Below, one piece after another: positions 25,687 to 34,197 of a stretch of DNA of 64,000 bases. Origin of the DNA: Ferribacterium limneticum (lineage in GTDB: Bacteria > Pseudomonadota > Gammaproteobacteria > Burkholderiales > Rhodocyclaceae); NCBI RefSeq assembly GCF_020510585.1, contig NZ_CP075190.1:4355141-4419140 (forward strand). Direction: 5' to 3'. The stretch's first letter is position 1, and every line of letters begins with the position of its first letter. The translations under genes were made by a program, and so were the position numbers. The notes beneath the pieces are model-generated. The model saw nothing but the letters and a program-made list of their open reading frames with translations. It had not been told where the DNA came from and did not search any database.

Positions 25687-27423
25687 ATGCAACGCAATAT
25701 CACGCGAAACCTTCTGGCCAGCCTGATTGCCAGCCTCGTCATCCCGCTTGGCGCCCAGGCTACCGATGCCGATCTGCTCAAGAAAATCGAAGCCATGGCC
25801 AAGGAGATCGAGGCGCTGCGCGCCCAGGTTCAGGCCAATCAGGAAGCCAACAAGCAAGCCATTGCCGACGTCAGGGAAGTGAAGGAAAAGGTCCAGAAGA
25901 ACGAGGAAAAATCGCTGGACAAGTGGCTGACGGTCGGCGGGGATTACCAGTTCCGGGTTGATAGCCTGGCCGGGGAAACCAAGACGTTTACCGATGTAAA
26001 TGCCACGTTTGCCAACGCCCAGAATCAATTGCAGGCGGCGTTCTTCGCCAATCCTTCGCCGGCCAATGCCGCCGCACTCTCGGGCCTGATGGGCTTTGCC
26101 CAAGGCATGGCCGGCGTGCAGACCTACTCGCAGGCCCAGACTTTCCTCGGCGCCAACGCGGCGATGCTCGGTGCGATCGGTGGCTACGCCGTCACTGTGC
26201 CTGCCTACAAACCCAAGAACGAAACCCTCTATAGCAACCGCTTCGGTCTCGACCTCAACATGAAGGCGGCGCAGGACGTTTCCGTCACCGCCCGTTTGCT
26301 GATGTACAAGACCTTCGGCGCTTCGGATGACGGCGCCCTGACCAACAGCGGCTCCGCGCCTTTCTTCGCCGACCGCGTCGGCGTCTTCGACGGCACCGTC
26401 GGCCATATCCCGTCGAGCAGTTTCCTCAACGTCGATCGCGTCTATGCGACGTGGAGCAACATCGCCGAACAGGACATCTGGTTCTCGGTCGGTCGTCGGC
26501 CCTCGACCAACGGCGCCCCCAACCATTTGCGCGCCAACACGGCGCGTCCCGGCACGGGCGGCACGCCGGCCCTGCTCGTCGACTATGCTTTCGACGGCAT
26601 GACCGTCGGCTGGGCGCCCGACATCGAAGCGCTGCCCGGCGCCTACGGCAAGATCTGCTATGGCCGCGGTTATGAGAGCGGTTTCAGCAAGGCGCTGACC
26701 AATTCGCTTGAAGATACCGACATGCTCGGCATTTCGGTGGTGCCGATCGACACCGACCCGCTGCGCGTCTGGCTCCAATGGAATCGCGGCATGAGCATTT
26801 TCGATGCCCCGAAGATGGCCAACACCTATTTCGGCACGACGATGCCCAAGACCAATCTCGGCGACATCGACTGGTACGGCGCTGGCGCCCTCGGCACGAT
26901 CAAGAATGTCGGCCCCGGCAATCTGAACTGGTTCGCCGACGCGGGCATGAGCGTCACCCACCCGAACGACAACGTTTCTGCCCAGTTCGGCTTCCAGGGC
27001 CTGATGACCGGTGCCTTCTTCAATCCCGAAGCACCGAGCAGCAAGACCGGCAGCGCCATCTACCTCGGCCTGCGCTACGACCTGCCGTCGAAGACCAAGC
27101 TTGGCCTCGAATACAACCACGGATCGAAGAACTGGATCACCTTCGCCCCGGCCGCTGGCGACTCCTGGACATCCAAGGTCGGCACACGTGGCAACGTCTA
27201 CGAGGTCTACGCGATTCAGGAACTCGATGCCAAGCCGATCTCGTCGTTCATGGCCAAGAGCTTCTTCCGCCTGGGCTTCCAGTACTACGACTTCCAGTAC
27301 ACCGGCAGCAACAACTGGGTCGGCGCCCCGGTCAAGATCTCCGACGTCAATGGCCAGATGATGACCACGACGCCCTTGTCCAAGGCCTACAACGCCTACG
27401 CCACCTTTGAAGTGAAATTCTGA
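25687..27423 (+). CDS. DUF3373-family outer-membrane protein
   Basis: 578 residues. A signal peptide ends near AQA-TDA; a coiled coil follows (about residues 28-75, KKIEAMAKEIEALRAQVQANQ and on), then a beta-rich domain with many aromatic strand ends finishing in FEVKF, a C-terminal Phe typical of outer-membrane barrels. DUF3373 proteins accompany multihaem cytochromes in metal-reducing and sulfur-respiring bacteria. Its place in this operon suggests a porin-like or scaffold role for substrate entry; this is inference. Confidence 0.82.
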   Translation: MQRNITRNLLASLIASLVIPLGAQATDADLLKKIEAMAKEIEALRAQVQANQEANKQAIADVREVKEKVQKNEEKSLDKWLTVGGDYQFRVDSLAGETKTFTDVNATFANAQNQLQAAFFANPSPANAAALSGLMGFAQGMAGVQTYSQAQTFLGANAAMLGAIGGYAVTVPAYKPKNETLYSNRFGLDLNMKAAQDVSVTARLLMYKTFGASDDGALTNSGSAPFFADRVGVFDGTVGHIPSSSFLNVDRVYATWSNIAEQDIWFSVGRRPSTNGAPNHLRANTARPGTGGTPALLVDYAFDGMTVGWAPDIEALPGAYGKICYGRGYESGFSKALTNSLEDTDMLGISVVPIDTDPLRVWLQWNRGMSIFDAPKMANTYFGTTMPKTNLGDIDWYGAGALGTIKNVGPGNLNWFADAGMSVTHPNDNVSAQFGFQGLMTGAFFNPEAPSSKTGSAIYLGLRYDLPSKTKLGLEYNHGSKNWITFAPAAGDSWTSKVGTRGNVYEVYAIQELDAKPISSFMAKSFFRLGFQYYDFQYTGSNNWVGAPVKISDVNGQMMTTTPLSKAYNAYATFEVKF

Positions 27424-27447
27424 TCAACCTGATTTCAGGAGCAAGCC

Positions 27448-27771
27448 ATGCCTAAAACCCTCTCCCAACTGCTCATTTCCATCGCCCTCGCCGCTGCCGC
27501 GCTGACCATTTCCCCCATCGCCTCGGCCGACGACGTCAAGATGGTCGGCGTCATCACCAAGATCAAGATGGCCGGCGATGGCAAATCGGCCCAGGCCATC
27601 CTGAAGGATGGCAAGACCGGCGAAGCGGTCACCATCAACATCACCGACGACCTGACGCTCGACAAGTTCAAGGACAAGCGCATCGTCGAAGGCGACGAAA
27701 TCCGCGCCAAGTTTGACAACGCCGGCGGCAAGAACGAAAGCAAGTCGTTCAAGAAAACAGCCGGCTGCTAG
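27448..27771 (+). CDS. Small periplasmic protein, last gene of the OTR operon
   Basis: 107 residues. A signal peptide ends ASA/DD; the mature part of about 78 residues is a small beta protein with many Asp and Lys residues (KMVGVITKIKMAGDGKSAQA, EGDEIRAKFDN) and a single C-terminal Cys. No family recognised. A good terminator follows 26 bp later, so this is the operon end. The GGAG before the ATG is a proper ribosome-binding site. Confidence 0.75.
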   Translation: MPKTLSQLLISIALAAAALTISPIASADDVKMVGVITKIKMAGDGKSAQAILKDGKTGEAVTINITDDLTLDKFKDKRIVEGDEIRAKFDNAGGKNESKSFKKTAGC

Positions 27772-27796
27772 GCCAAGGGCCAACCTTTGGCCAACT

Positions 27797-27825
27797 GGGC
27801 GGGGAGGGGACTTCCCGCCCTTTTT
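27797..27825 (+). terminator. Rho-independent terminator of the OTR operon
   Basis: Arms GGGCGGG and CCCGCCC, a 10-base loop, then TTTTT (27821-27825). Confidence 0.9.
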
Positions 27826-27895
27826 ACGTCCTGAACAAGGGCTGCGGTGATTCGCCACGTCGCCGCGGCGCGCCGGGCAGCGGTTTGGCTGCTTC

Positions 27896-27950
27896 CCACG
27901 GTCAACCGGGTTTACTACGTGAAACGTAAAAAAGGTCGAAAATTGAAATG
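27896..27950 (+). repeat. Dispersed 36-bp repeat, copy 7, with a 17-bp insert carrying a parS half-site
   Basis: CCCACGGTCAACCGGG, then an insert of about 17 bp (TTTACTACGTGAAACGT), then AAAAAAGGTCGAAAATTGAAAT. The insert holds ACGTGAAAC, one half of the parS palindrome. It lies between the OTR operon terminator and the ABC permease. Confidence 0.75.
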
Positions 27951-27993
27951 CGGGCGGGCTGCGAACAACAGCGCGGCGGTCACGAGCAGACGC

Positions 27994-27999
27994 TAGAAT
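27994..27999 (+). promoter_or_regulatory. -10 element of the ABC permease gene
   Basis: TAGAAT in CGCTAGAATG, the same pattern as at 18658 and 49424. It overlaps the upstream ATG at 27998, which argues for the ATG at 28040 as the start. Confidence 0.4.
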
Positions 28000-28039
28000 G
28001 TCTGCTCCCGGTTATTCCGTCCTTCGTTCGTCTGGCCCC

Positions 28040-28810
28040 ATGCTGCCTCAACCCTCCCTGCTCGGCTGGCTTCCCGTCTGGCAACGCAATTTCCTGGTCT
28101 GGCGCAAGCTCGCCCTGCCATCCATCCTCGGCAACCTGGCCGACCCGCTGATCTACATGCTCGGCCTCGGCTACGGGCTGGGGGCCATGCTGCCGACCAT
28201 CGAAGGCCAGCCCTACATTGCTTTCCTGGCCGGTGGCACGGTCTGCGCCTCAACGATGAACGCCGCGACCTTCGAGGCCCTGTACTCGGCCTTTTCGCGC
28301 ATGCACGTGCAGAAAACCTGGGAAGCCATCCTCAATACGCCGCTCGGGCTGGGCGATGTCGTCGCCGGCGAACTGTTCTGGGCGGCGACCAAATCGCTGC
28401 TCTCGGGCGCCGCCATCCTCGTCGTCATCACCGCCATGGGCCTGACCAACGGGCCGCTCATGCTCTGGGCGCTGCCGGCCATCGTCCTTACCGGGCTGGC
28501 CTTCGCCGCCCTCGGCCTGATCTGGAACGCGCTGGCCCCGTCCTACGATTTCTTCATGTACTACTTCACGCTGTTCATCACGCCGATGACGCTGATTTCC
28601 GGTGTTTTCTTCCCGACCGACCAGCTGCCCGGCTGGCTGGCGCTGATCGGCGGCTGGCTGCCGCTGGCCCAAGGTGTTGCGCTGGTCCGTCCGCTGCTCG
28701 CCGGCCAGGTCCCGGCCGACGCCCTGATCCACATCATGGCGCTGCTCGGCACGGCCGCCGTAGCCTTCACCGTCGCTCTCCACCTGACCCGTCGCCGCCT
28801 GCTCAAGTAG
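28040..28810 (+). CDS. ABC-2 type permease, NodJ-like
   Basis: 256 residues from ATG 28040 with six membrane helices. The conserved ABC-2 region reads YYFTLFITPMTLISGVFFPTDQLP. In rhizobia NodI (ATPase) and NodJ export Nod factors; here the ATPase at 17618-18535 matches NodI and likely works with this permease, despite about 9.5 kb between them. The start at 28040 is chosen because the upstream ATG lies in a -10 element; the ribosome-binding site is weak either way. Substrate unknown. Confidence 0.85.
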   Translation: MLPQPSLLGWLPVWQRNFLVWRKLALPSILGNLADPLIYMLGLGYGLGAMLPTIEGQPYIAFLAGGTVCASTMNAATFEALYSAFSRMHVQKTWEAILNTPLGLGDVVAGELFWAATKSLLSGAAILVVITAMGLTNGPLMLWALPAIVLTGLAFAALGLIWNALAPSYDFFMYYFTLFITPMTLISGVFFPTDQLPGWLALIGGWLPLAQGVALVRPLLAGQVPADALIHIMALLGTAAVAFTVALHLTRRRLLK

Positions 28811-28813
28811 AAT
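28808..28813 (+). promoter_or_regulatory. -10 element placed for a leaderless cutA transcript
   Basis: TAGAAT, whose first three bases are the stop codon of the permease gene, lies exactly 6 bases before the ATG of cutA; no Shine-Dalgarno sequence is present. It may be a coincidence forced by the stop codon. Confidence 0.35.
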
Positions 28814-28819
28814 CCGCTA

Positions 28820-29137
28820 ATGGAAACGCTGCTCGTCATCACCAACTGCCCGGACGAAGAAACCGCCAACGCCATCGCGCTCGCCGCGGTTGAAGAAAAG
28901 CTGGCCGCCTGCGTGAACATCCTGCCGCGCGTCCAGTCGGTCTATCGCTGGCAGGGCAAGGTCGAATCGGCATCCGAAATTCCGCTGTTTTTCAAGTCGA
29001 CCGCAGCCAACTACCCGGCGCTCGAAGCCAGAATCCGCCAACTCCATCCCTACGAGCTGCCCGAAATCATCGCCCTGCCGCTCAGCCACGGCTTGCCCGC
29101 CTACCTGAACTGGGTGACGGCAGAAACAACCCAATGA
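28820..29137 (+). CDS. cutA: Divalent-cation tolerance protein CutA
   Basis: 105 residues with the CutA1 pattern: NCPDEETANAIALAAVEEKLAACVNI, YRWQGKVE and YELPEIIALPL. CutA is a cytoplasmic trimer of the ferredoxin-like PII fold; its link to copper tolerance is genetic and its function is debated. In many proteobacteria it lies next to dsbD, as here, with a 4-base overlap (ATGA). Confidence 0.95.
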   Translation: METLLVITNCPDEETANAIALAAVEEKLAACVNILPRVQSVYRWQGKVESASEIPLFFKSTAANYPALEARIRQLHPYELPEIIALPLSHGLPAYLNWVTAETTQ

Positions 29138-30894
29138 CCATGCGCCTCCTGTTCCTCGTTCTCGCCTTTTTCATCTCGCTCGCCCACGCCGAGGAATTCC
29201 TCGACCCGGCCGTTGCCTTCAGACCGTCGGTCAAGGCGCTTGACGGGCAGACGCTCGAAATCAGCTACGAGATCGCCAAGGGCTACTACCTTTACCGCGA
29301 CAAGTTCCGTTTCCGCGTCGACGGCGAAACGGCCACCCTCGGCACGCCGACCTTCCCGAAGGGCAAGGAACACGACGACGAAAACTTCGGCAAGGTCGAG
29401 GTCTATTACAAGACCGTCGCCATACGCGTGCCGGTCGAGCGCATGTCCTCCGGGCCGTTGCCGCTCAAATTGAACGTCACCTCACAAGGCTGCGCCGATG
29501 CCGGCGTCTGCTATCCGCCGCAAACCCAGCCGCTCAGCGTCGAAATGCCCGACCCGGCCAGCGCACCGGTTGCCTCCGCGGCTCCGGCCGACGGCGACGA
29601 AAGCGGCCGGATCGCCGCCACCCTCAAGAACGCCGGCTTCTGGACCAGCCTCGCCTTCTTCTTCATCGCCGGCCTCGGCCTGTCGCTGACGCCTTGCGTC
29701 TTCCCGATGATCCCCATTCTGTCCGGCATCATCGCCGGGCAGGGCCACAAGAATTCGCACGCTCGCGGCTTTGCACTGTCCATGGCCTACGTCCTCGGCA
29801 TGGCCGTCACCTACGCCGCGGCCGGCATCGCGGCCGGCCTGAGCGGCACGCTGATTTCCGCCGCCCTGCAAAACCCGTGGGTGCTTGGCAGTTTCGCGCT
29901 GGTTTTCGTCGTCCTCTCATTCTCGATGTTCGGCTTTTACGAACTGCAATTGCCGACCGCGCTGCAAAGCAAGCTGTCGGAAGAATCCGGCCACCTGCAG
30001 GGCGGGCGCGGCATCGGCGTTTTCCTGATGGGCGCGCTGTCTGCGCTCATCGTCGGGCCCTGCGTCGCCGCCCCGCTGGCCGGTGCGCTGCTCTACATCG
30101 GGCAGACCGGCGACGCCGTTTTCGGTGGCGCCGCGCTGTTCGTCATGGCCCTCGGCATGGGTGCGCCGCTCATCGCGGTCGGCATCGCCGGCGGCTCGTT
30201 GCTGCCCAAGACCGGGCCGTGGATGGAAGGCGTCAAGAAGGCATTCGGCGTGCTGCTGCTGGCCACTGCCGTCTGGCTCGTTTCGCCGGTCGTCCCGCCA
30301 GTCGCCGCCATGCTGGCCTGGGCGGCGCTGCTCATCATTCCGGCCATCTACCTCCACGCCCTCGACCCCCTGCCGCCGCACGCCAAGGGCTGGCATCGTT
30401 TCTGGAAGGGCATCGGCATCGTCATGTTGCTGACCGGCGCTGCGCTGCTCATCGGCGCCCTGGCCGGTGGCCGCGATCCGCTGCAACCGCTGGCCGGGCT
30501 GCGCGGGCAGGCCGTCGCCGCCGAAGAAAAAAGGTTGCCATTCGAACGCGTCACCTCGGTGGCCGACCTGGAAGCCAGGATCAAGACCGCCGGCAAGCCG
30601 GTCATGCTCGATTTTTACGCCGACTGGTGCGTCTCGTGCAAGGAAATGGAGCGTTTCACCTTTTCCGACCCCGCGGTTCAGGCAAAACTGGCCGGTTTCA
30701 CGCTGTTGCAGGCCGATGTCACGGCCAATTCGGACGACGACAAGGCTTTGCTAGCCAAATTCAAGCTGTTCGGTCCGCCGGGCATCATTTTCTACGATGC
30801 CAAAGGGCAGGAAAACAAGGCCGTGCGCATTGTCGGTTTTCAGGATGCGGCGCAGTTCATGAGAACCCTGCAACAAACCGCAACAGCCGGCTAG
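29134..30894 (+). CDS. dsbD: Thiol:disulfide interchange protein DsbD
   Basis: 586 residues. Signal peptide, periplasmic N-terminal domain with the pair in CADAGVCYPP, a membrane domain of eight helices with the redox pair in LTPCVFPMIPIL and GPCVAAPLAGALL, and a C-terminal thioredoxin domain with DWCVSCKEME. It carries electrons from cytoplasmic thioredoxin to periplasmic DsbC/CcmG-type partners, needed for cytochrome c maturation. That suits a genome with the octaheme cytochrome nearby. Its end overlaps the convergent PAP2 gene by 4 bp. Confidence 0.96.
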   Translation: MTMRLLFLVLAFFISLAHAEEFLDPAVAFRPSVKALDGQTLEISYEIAKGYYLYRDKFRFRVDGETATLGTPTFPKGKEHDDENFGKVEVYYKTVAIRVPVERMSSGPLPLKLNVTSQGCADAGVCYPPQTQPLSVEMPDPASAPVASAAPADGDESGRIAATLKNAGFWTSLAFFFIAGLGLSLTPCVFPMIPILSGIIAGQGHKNSHARGFALSMAYVLGMAVTYAAAGIAAGLSGTLISAALQNPWVLGSFALVFVVLSFSMFGFYELQLPTALQSKLSEESGHLQGGRGIGVFLMGALSALIVGPCVAAPLAGALLYIGQTGDAVFGGAALFVMALGMGAPLIAVGIAGGSLLPKTGPWMEGVKKAFGVLLLATAVWLVSPVVPPVAAMLAWAALLIIPAIYLHALDPLPPHAKGWHRFWKGIGIVMLLTGAALLIGALAGGRDPLQPLAGLRGQAVAAEEKRLPFERVTSVADLEARIKTAGKPVMLDFYADWCVSCKEMERFTFSDPAVQAKLAGFTLLQADVTANSDDDKALLAKFKLFGPPGIIFYDAKGQENKAVRIVGFQDAAQFMRTLQQTATAG

Positions 30895-31565
30895 ATTTTT
30901 TGCAGTTTCGCCCGGCCCAGCGCATGGCGCAGGCCAAGAATGCCGAATACCGCGCCCACCACAGCACCGGCCACAACATCGATGACCACATGCTGGCGCG
31001 TCGCCACGGTCGACCACAAAATCGCCAGACAATGCAGCCAGATCAGCCAGCGCAGCACCAACGGGGCGCTGATCGTCGTCACTAACCGGTCGAGCCAGAT
31101 CGCCGCAAAAACTGCCGAGGCGACATGCAACGACGGGCAAGCGTTGCCGCTGGCATCGACGTCCTTGATGATCGCCATTTCCGGATAGAGTTTCCAGTCG
31201 ATGCCGGCCGGCGGAACGCCGGTGGGAAAAACCCAGAAGATGCCCAGGCAGAGCAGGCACATCGCCCCCATCCACAGACCAAACAGAGCCAAGGTCTGGA
31301 ATTCCTTGAACAGCGCGGCCGGTAATGATGCGTAAACCCACAGCGAGGCGTAGACCGGAAAAGCCTGCGCCGTGACCGGAATCCACTGGTCGACAACGGT
31401 CAGCGGCATCAGCGTGACCGGGAACAGCGGGTTACGCAAAACTCCGAAATAGCCCCAGAAGAAAAGCAGCATGAAGAGCGTCGTGCCGACTGCCTTGAGC
31501 GGCCACAGGAAGATCATCCGGGAAGCAATCTGCCGGATCCAGTGGGGTTCGTCGAACAGGTGCAT
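30891..31565 (-). CDS. PAP2-family membrane phosphatase
   Basis: About 224 residues from ATG 31565; in-frame starts also exist at 31607 and 31682 and none has a clear ribosome-binding site. Five to six helices. The acid-phosphatase signature is ACPSLHVAS with its catalytic His and STVATRQHVVIDVVAG with the second His and Asp. Such enzymes dephosphorylate lipid phosphates such as undecaprenyl pyrophosphate or phosphatidate. It faces away from the aryl-polyene cluster. Confidence 0.82.
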   Translation of the reverse strand: MHLFDEPHWIRQIASRMIFLWPLKAVGTTLFMLLFFWGYFGVLRNPLFPVTLMPLTVVDQWIPVTAQAFPVYASLWVYASLPAALFKEFQTLALFGLWMGAMCLLCLGIFWVFPTGVPPAGIDWKLYPEMAIIKDVDASGNACPSLHVASAVFAAIWLDRLVTTISAPLVLRWLIWLHCLAILWSTVATRQHVVIDVVAGAVVGAVFGILGLRHALGRAKLQKI

Positions 31566-31671
31566 TGATGACTCGAAAGGAGACAAACGGGAAAAAGCCA
31601 CCGCCATGGTAACAAATTGCAGGTCTGCTGCCCGGGTACGGTATTCCAGCGCAAGAGTATGGGGGAAACCT

Positions 31672-31699
31672 TTGGAAAACATGGGCTTTCAGCTAAAAT
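31672..31699 (+). promoter_or_regulatory. Promoter of the first aryl-polyene block
   Basis: TTGGAA (31672-31677), a 16-bp spacer and TAAAAT (31694-31699). The ATG of the first acyl carrier protein is only 9 bases after the -10, so the mRNA leader is a few bases at most. Confidence 0.5.
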
Positions 31700-31708
31700 C
31701 TCGGGTCT

Positions 31709-31948
31709 ATGGAATCCATTGGCCTGATTCGCGATTTTCTCAAGGACCGCCTCGGCGTCGAGCCGGGAAATGTCGTTCCCGGCGCCGTGCTGGCTGAGCT
31801 TGGCGTGGACTCGCTGATGATGCTCGAACTGATGTTCGAGTTCGAGGATCACTTCGGCATCAAGCTTTCCCGCGACATCAAAACTCCCCGGACGGTTGGC
31901 GAAATGGTATCGCTGATGGACGGGCTGATCGCCCAGTCGAAGAGCTGA
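31709..31948 (+). CDS. Acyl carrier protein 1 of the aryl-polyene cluster
   Basis: 79 residues. The phosphopantetheine attachment serine is in ELGVDSLMMLEL (Ser36). It is acidic and helical as expected. It carries the growing polyene or its starter. First gene of a tightly packed run of nine genes with 0-18 bp gaps or ATGA overlaps. Corresponds to one of the two ACPs (ApeE/ApeF) of described clusters. Confidence 0.92.
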   Translation: MESIGLIRDFLKDRLGVEPGNVVPGAVLAELGVDSLMMLELMFEFEDHFGIKLSRDIKTPRTVGEMVSLMDGLIAQSKS

Positions 31949-31951
31949 GCG

Positions 31952-33202
31952 ATGAGCCAGCGGCGGGTGGCGATTACTGGCCTCGGGCTGGTCAGCCCTT
32001 ATGGCGGCGACCTCGCTGATTTCTTTACGCGCCTGTGCGCCGGCCAATCAGCCGTGCACTACCTGCTCACCGACGACGTGCCCCGGCCGCTGTCGATGCC
32101 TTTCGTCAGTTGCCCCGCCTTCGATTCCGAGGCTGCGCTGGGCAAGCCGCTGGCCAGCATGATGGACCGCTTCGCCCAGTTCGCCATGGCTGCCAGTTTC
32201 AGCGCCTGGGACGACGCCGGCCTGGCGCGCCAGAGCGAAGGCGAGAACCGCGATGACTGGGGCGTTGCCTGGGGCACCGCCCTCGGCGGCACGATGGCCT
32301 ACGAAAAGGGCTACCGCGAACTGTGGCAGAAGGGCCGCGAACGGCTGTCGCCGCTGACCGTCCTGCTTGGCATGAACAGTTCGGCCAACGCCCACATTTC
32401 CATCCAGCTAGGCCTGGGCGGCGTCAGCATGAGCCACACGGTGGCCTGCGCCTCGTCGGCCATTGCCATCGGCGAAGCTTTCCGCCGCGTGCGCAGCGGC
32501 GAGGCGACGGTGATGTTGACCGGCGGCTCCGATGTGCCGCAAGCCTATGGCGTTGCCCGCGCCTGGGAAGCCCTGCGCGTCATGGCGCCGGGCGATGCCG
32601 AGACCTCGGCCGCCGCCTGCAAGCCGTTTTCGGCCGAACGCCGCGGTCTGGTGCTGGGCGAGGGCGGGGCGGCCCTGGTCCTCGAGGACTGGGATCATGC
32701 CGTCGCCCGCGGCGCCCGCATTCACGGCGAGATCGTCGGCTACGGCACGACCTGCGACCACAGCCATCTTGTTCGCCCGGAAGCCGAAGGGCAGATCCGT
32801 GCCATCCGCCTGACTCTGGCCGATGCCGGGCTGAGCGCCGCCGACATCGATTACGTCAATGCCCACGGCACGGCGACGGCCGAAGGCGACCCGGTTGAAG
32901 TCGCTGCGCTGAAGGCCATTTTCGGCGAGCGTGCGGCAACGCTGCCGGTCAGCGCCACCAAGTCGATGCACGGCCATCTGCTTGGCGGCTCGGCGGCCAT
33001 CGAAGCCATCGTCACCGTGCTCGCCCTGCGTGACGGGACGATTCCGCCGACCGCCCATCTCGGCGCCGTCGACCCGGAGTGCACCGGTGTCGATCACGTG
33101 ACGACAGCCCGCCACGGCCAGCCGCTGCGCGCTGCGCTGTCCAATTCCTTTGCTTTCGGCGGCAGCAACGCGGTCCTCGCGTTTCGCGCCGTCGACCTGT
33201 AA
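31952..33202 (+). CDS. Beta-ketoacyl-ACP synthase (FabF-like, ApeR/ApeO type)
   Basis: 416 residues. Catalytic triad: Cys167 in TVACASSA, His in VNAHGTAT, and His in KSMHGHLLGG; the closing motif NSFAFGGSN is intact. It extends acyl chains with malonyl-ACP. It lies between the two ACP genes. The cluster also has a second complete synthase (45626) and a synthase-like partner without the triad (46813), matching the pattern in which one synthase works alone and one pairs with a chain-length factor. Confidence 0.93.
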   Translation: MSQRRVAITGLGLVSPYGGDLADFFTRLCAGQSAVHYLLTDDVPRPLSMPFVSCPAFDSEAALGKPLASMMDRFAQFAMAASFSAWDDAGLARQSEGENRDDWGVAWGTALGGTMAYEKGYRELWQKGRERLSPLTVLLGMNSSANAHISIQLGLGGVSMSHTVACASSAIAIGEAFRRVRSGEATVMLTGGSDVPQAYGVARAWEALRVMAPGDAETSAAACKPFSAERRGLVLGEGGAALVLEDWDHAVARGARIHGEIVGYGTTCDHSHLVRPEAEGQIRAIRLTLADAGLSAADIDYVNAHGTATAEGDPVEVAALKAIFGERAATLPVSATKSMHGHLLGGSAAIEAIVTVLALRDGTIPPTAHLGAVDPECTGVDHVTTARHGQPLRAALSNSFAFGGSNAVLAFRAVDL

Positions 33203-33220
33203 CCCCACGGAAGTACCGCC

Positions 33221-33505
33221 ATGCCTGAAGCCATTTCGCCGGAAACCATCGAAGCCCTGCTGCCGGAAGTCGCCGAGCTGATCGTCACGGCGCTCAACCT
33301 CGACCTGCCGCCGGCCGAGATCGAGCCGGACGCGCCGCTGTTCGGCGAAGGCCTCGGCCTCGACTCGATCGACGTGCTTGAAATCGCCTTGGTCATTTCG
33401 AAGAAATACGGCTTCCAGCTGAAATCCGATAACGAGGACAACCTGCGCATCTTTTCGTCGCTGCGCGCGCTGGCCACCCATATCGCCTCCCAGCGGACCA
33501 AATGA
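33221..33505 (+). CDS. Acyl carrier protein 2 of the aryl-polyene cluster
   Basis: 94 residues. The attachment serine is in GEGLGLDSIDVLEIAL, preceded by a longer N-terminal helix than ACP 1. The LDSIDVLEI form is typical of specialised ACPs in aryl-polyene clusters. Its stop overlaps the next start by four bases. Confidence 0.92.
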   Translation: MPEAISPETIEALLPEVAELIVTALNLDLPPAEIEPDAPLFGEGLGLDSIDVLEIALVISKKYGFQLKSDNEDNLRIFSSLRALATHIASQRTK

Positions 33506-34197
33506 GCCTTTCCCCGGGCCAGCTGCTGCGCGGCCTGGCCGTCGTTGTCTTTATCGCTGCATGGGCCGTCGTGGCCCATACCGGCAGTGCCGGCCAAGGT
33601 TCCGGCGACCTCTCGGTACTGCTCGGCATTGCCCCCGCCGTCACCGCCCTCGGCCTGTTGCTCTGGCGTAGCAGTCATCCGGCGCTGACCGGCGCCGGCA
33701 TTCTCGCCATGCTCGGCGGCCTGGCCTGGTATTGGCCGACCCTGCGCGAAAACATCGCGCTGCTGTTTTTCATCCAGCACCTCGGCACCAACCTGGCCCT
33801 CGGCACCCTGTTCGGGCGCAGCCTGCTCGGTGGCGGCGAAGCGCTGATCACCCAGCTTGCCCGCACCGTGCATGTGGGCGAACTGTCCGAGCGCAAACGC
33901 CGCTACACCCGCCAGGCGACGCTGGCGTGGACGCTGTTTTTCCTGATCAACGCCCTGATTTCGACCATCCTCTGGCTATTCGCCCCGCATGAGGTGTGGT
34001 CGGTCTTCGCCAATCTGCTGTCGGCCCCGCTGCTCGCCGCCATGTTTATCGGCGAACACATCTGGCGGGTCAATGTCCTGCCACCGGAAGAGCGGCCGAG
34101 CATGGCCCAGGTCGCCCGCGCCTACCGCATGCGCAACCAGCAGAAAGCCCCGGCGCCCGATCTCAAAACGCCGCAGCCGCCCGCCAATCCGTCATGA
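33502..34197 (+). CDS. Membrane protein, COG4648-like, aryl-polyene cluster
   Basis: 231 residues with about six helices followed by a basic, proline-rich cytoplasmic tail (RAYRMRNQQKAPAPDLKTPQPPANPS). This family is found almost only in aryl-polyene clusters, where it sits between an ACP and the AMP ligase. Its role is unknown; it may anchor the synthesis complex to the inner membrane. Overlaps both neighbours by ATGA. Confidence 0.8.
   Translation: MSLSPGQLLRGLAVVVFIAAWAVVAHTGSAGQGSGDLSVLLGIAPAVTALGLLLWRSSHPALTGAGILAMLGGLAWYWPTLRENIALLFFIQHLGTNLALGTLFGRSLLGGGEALITQLARTVHVGELSERKRRYTRQATLAWTLFFLINALISTILWLFAPHEVWSVFANLLSAPLLAAMFIGEHIWRVNVLPPEERPSMAQVARAYRMRNQQKAPAPDLKTPQPPANPS

Noticed and set aside
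31000..31025. CCACGGTCGACC in the PAP2 gene
   Set aside because: It encodes the conserved STVATRQH catalytic region and has no right half of the repeat.
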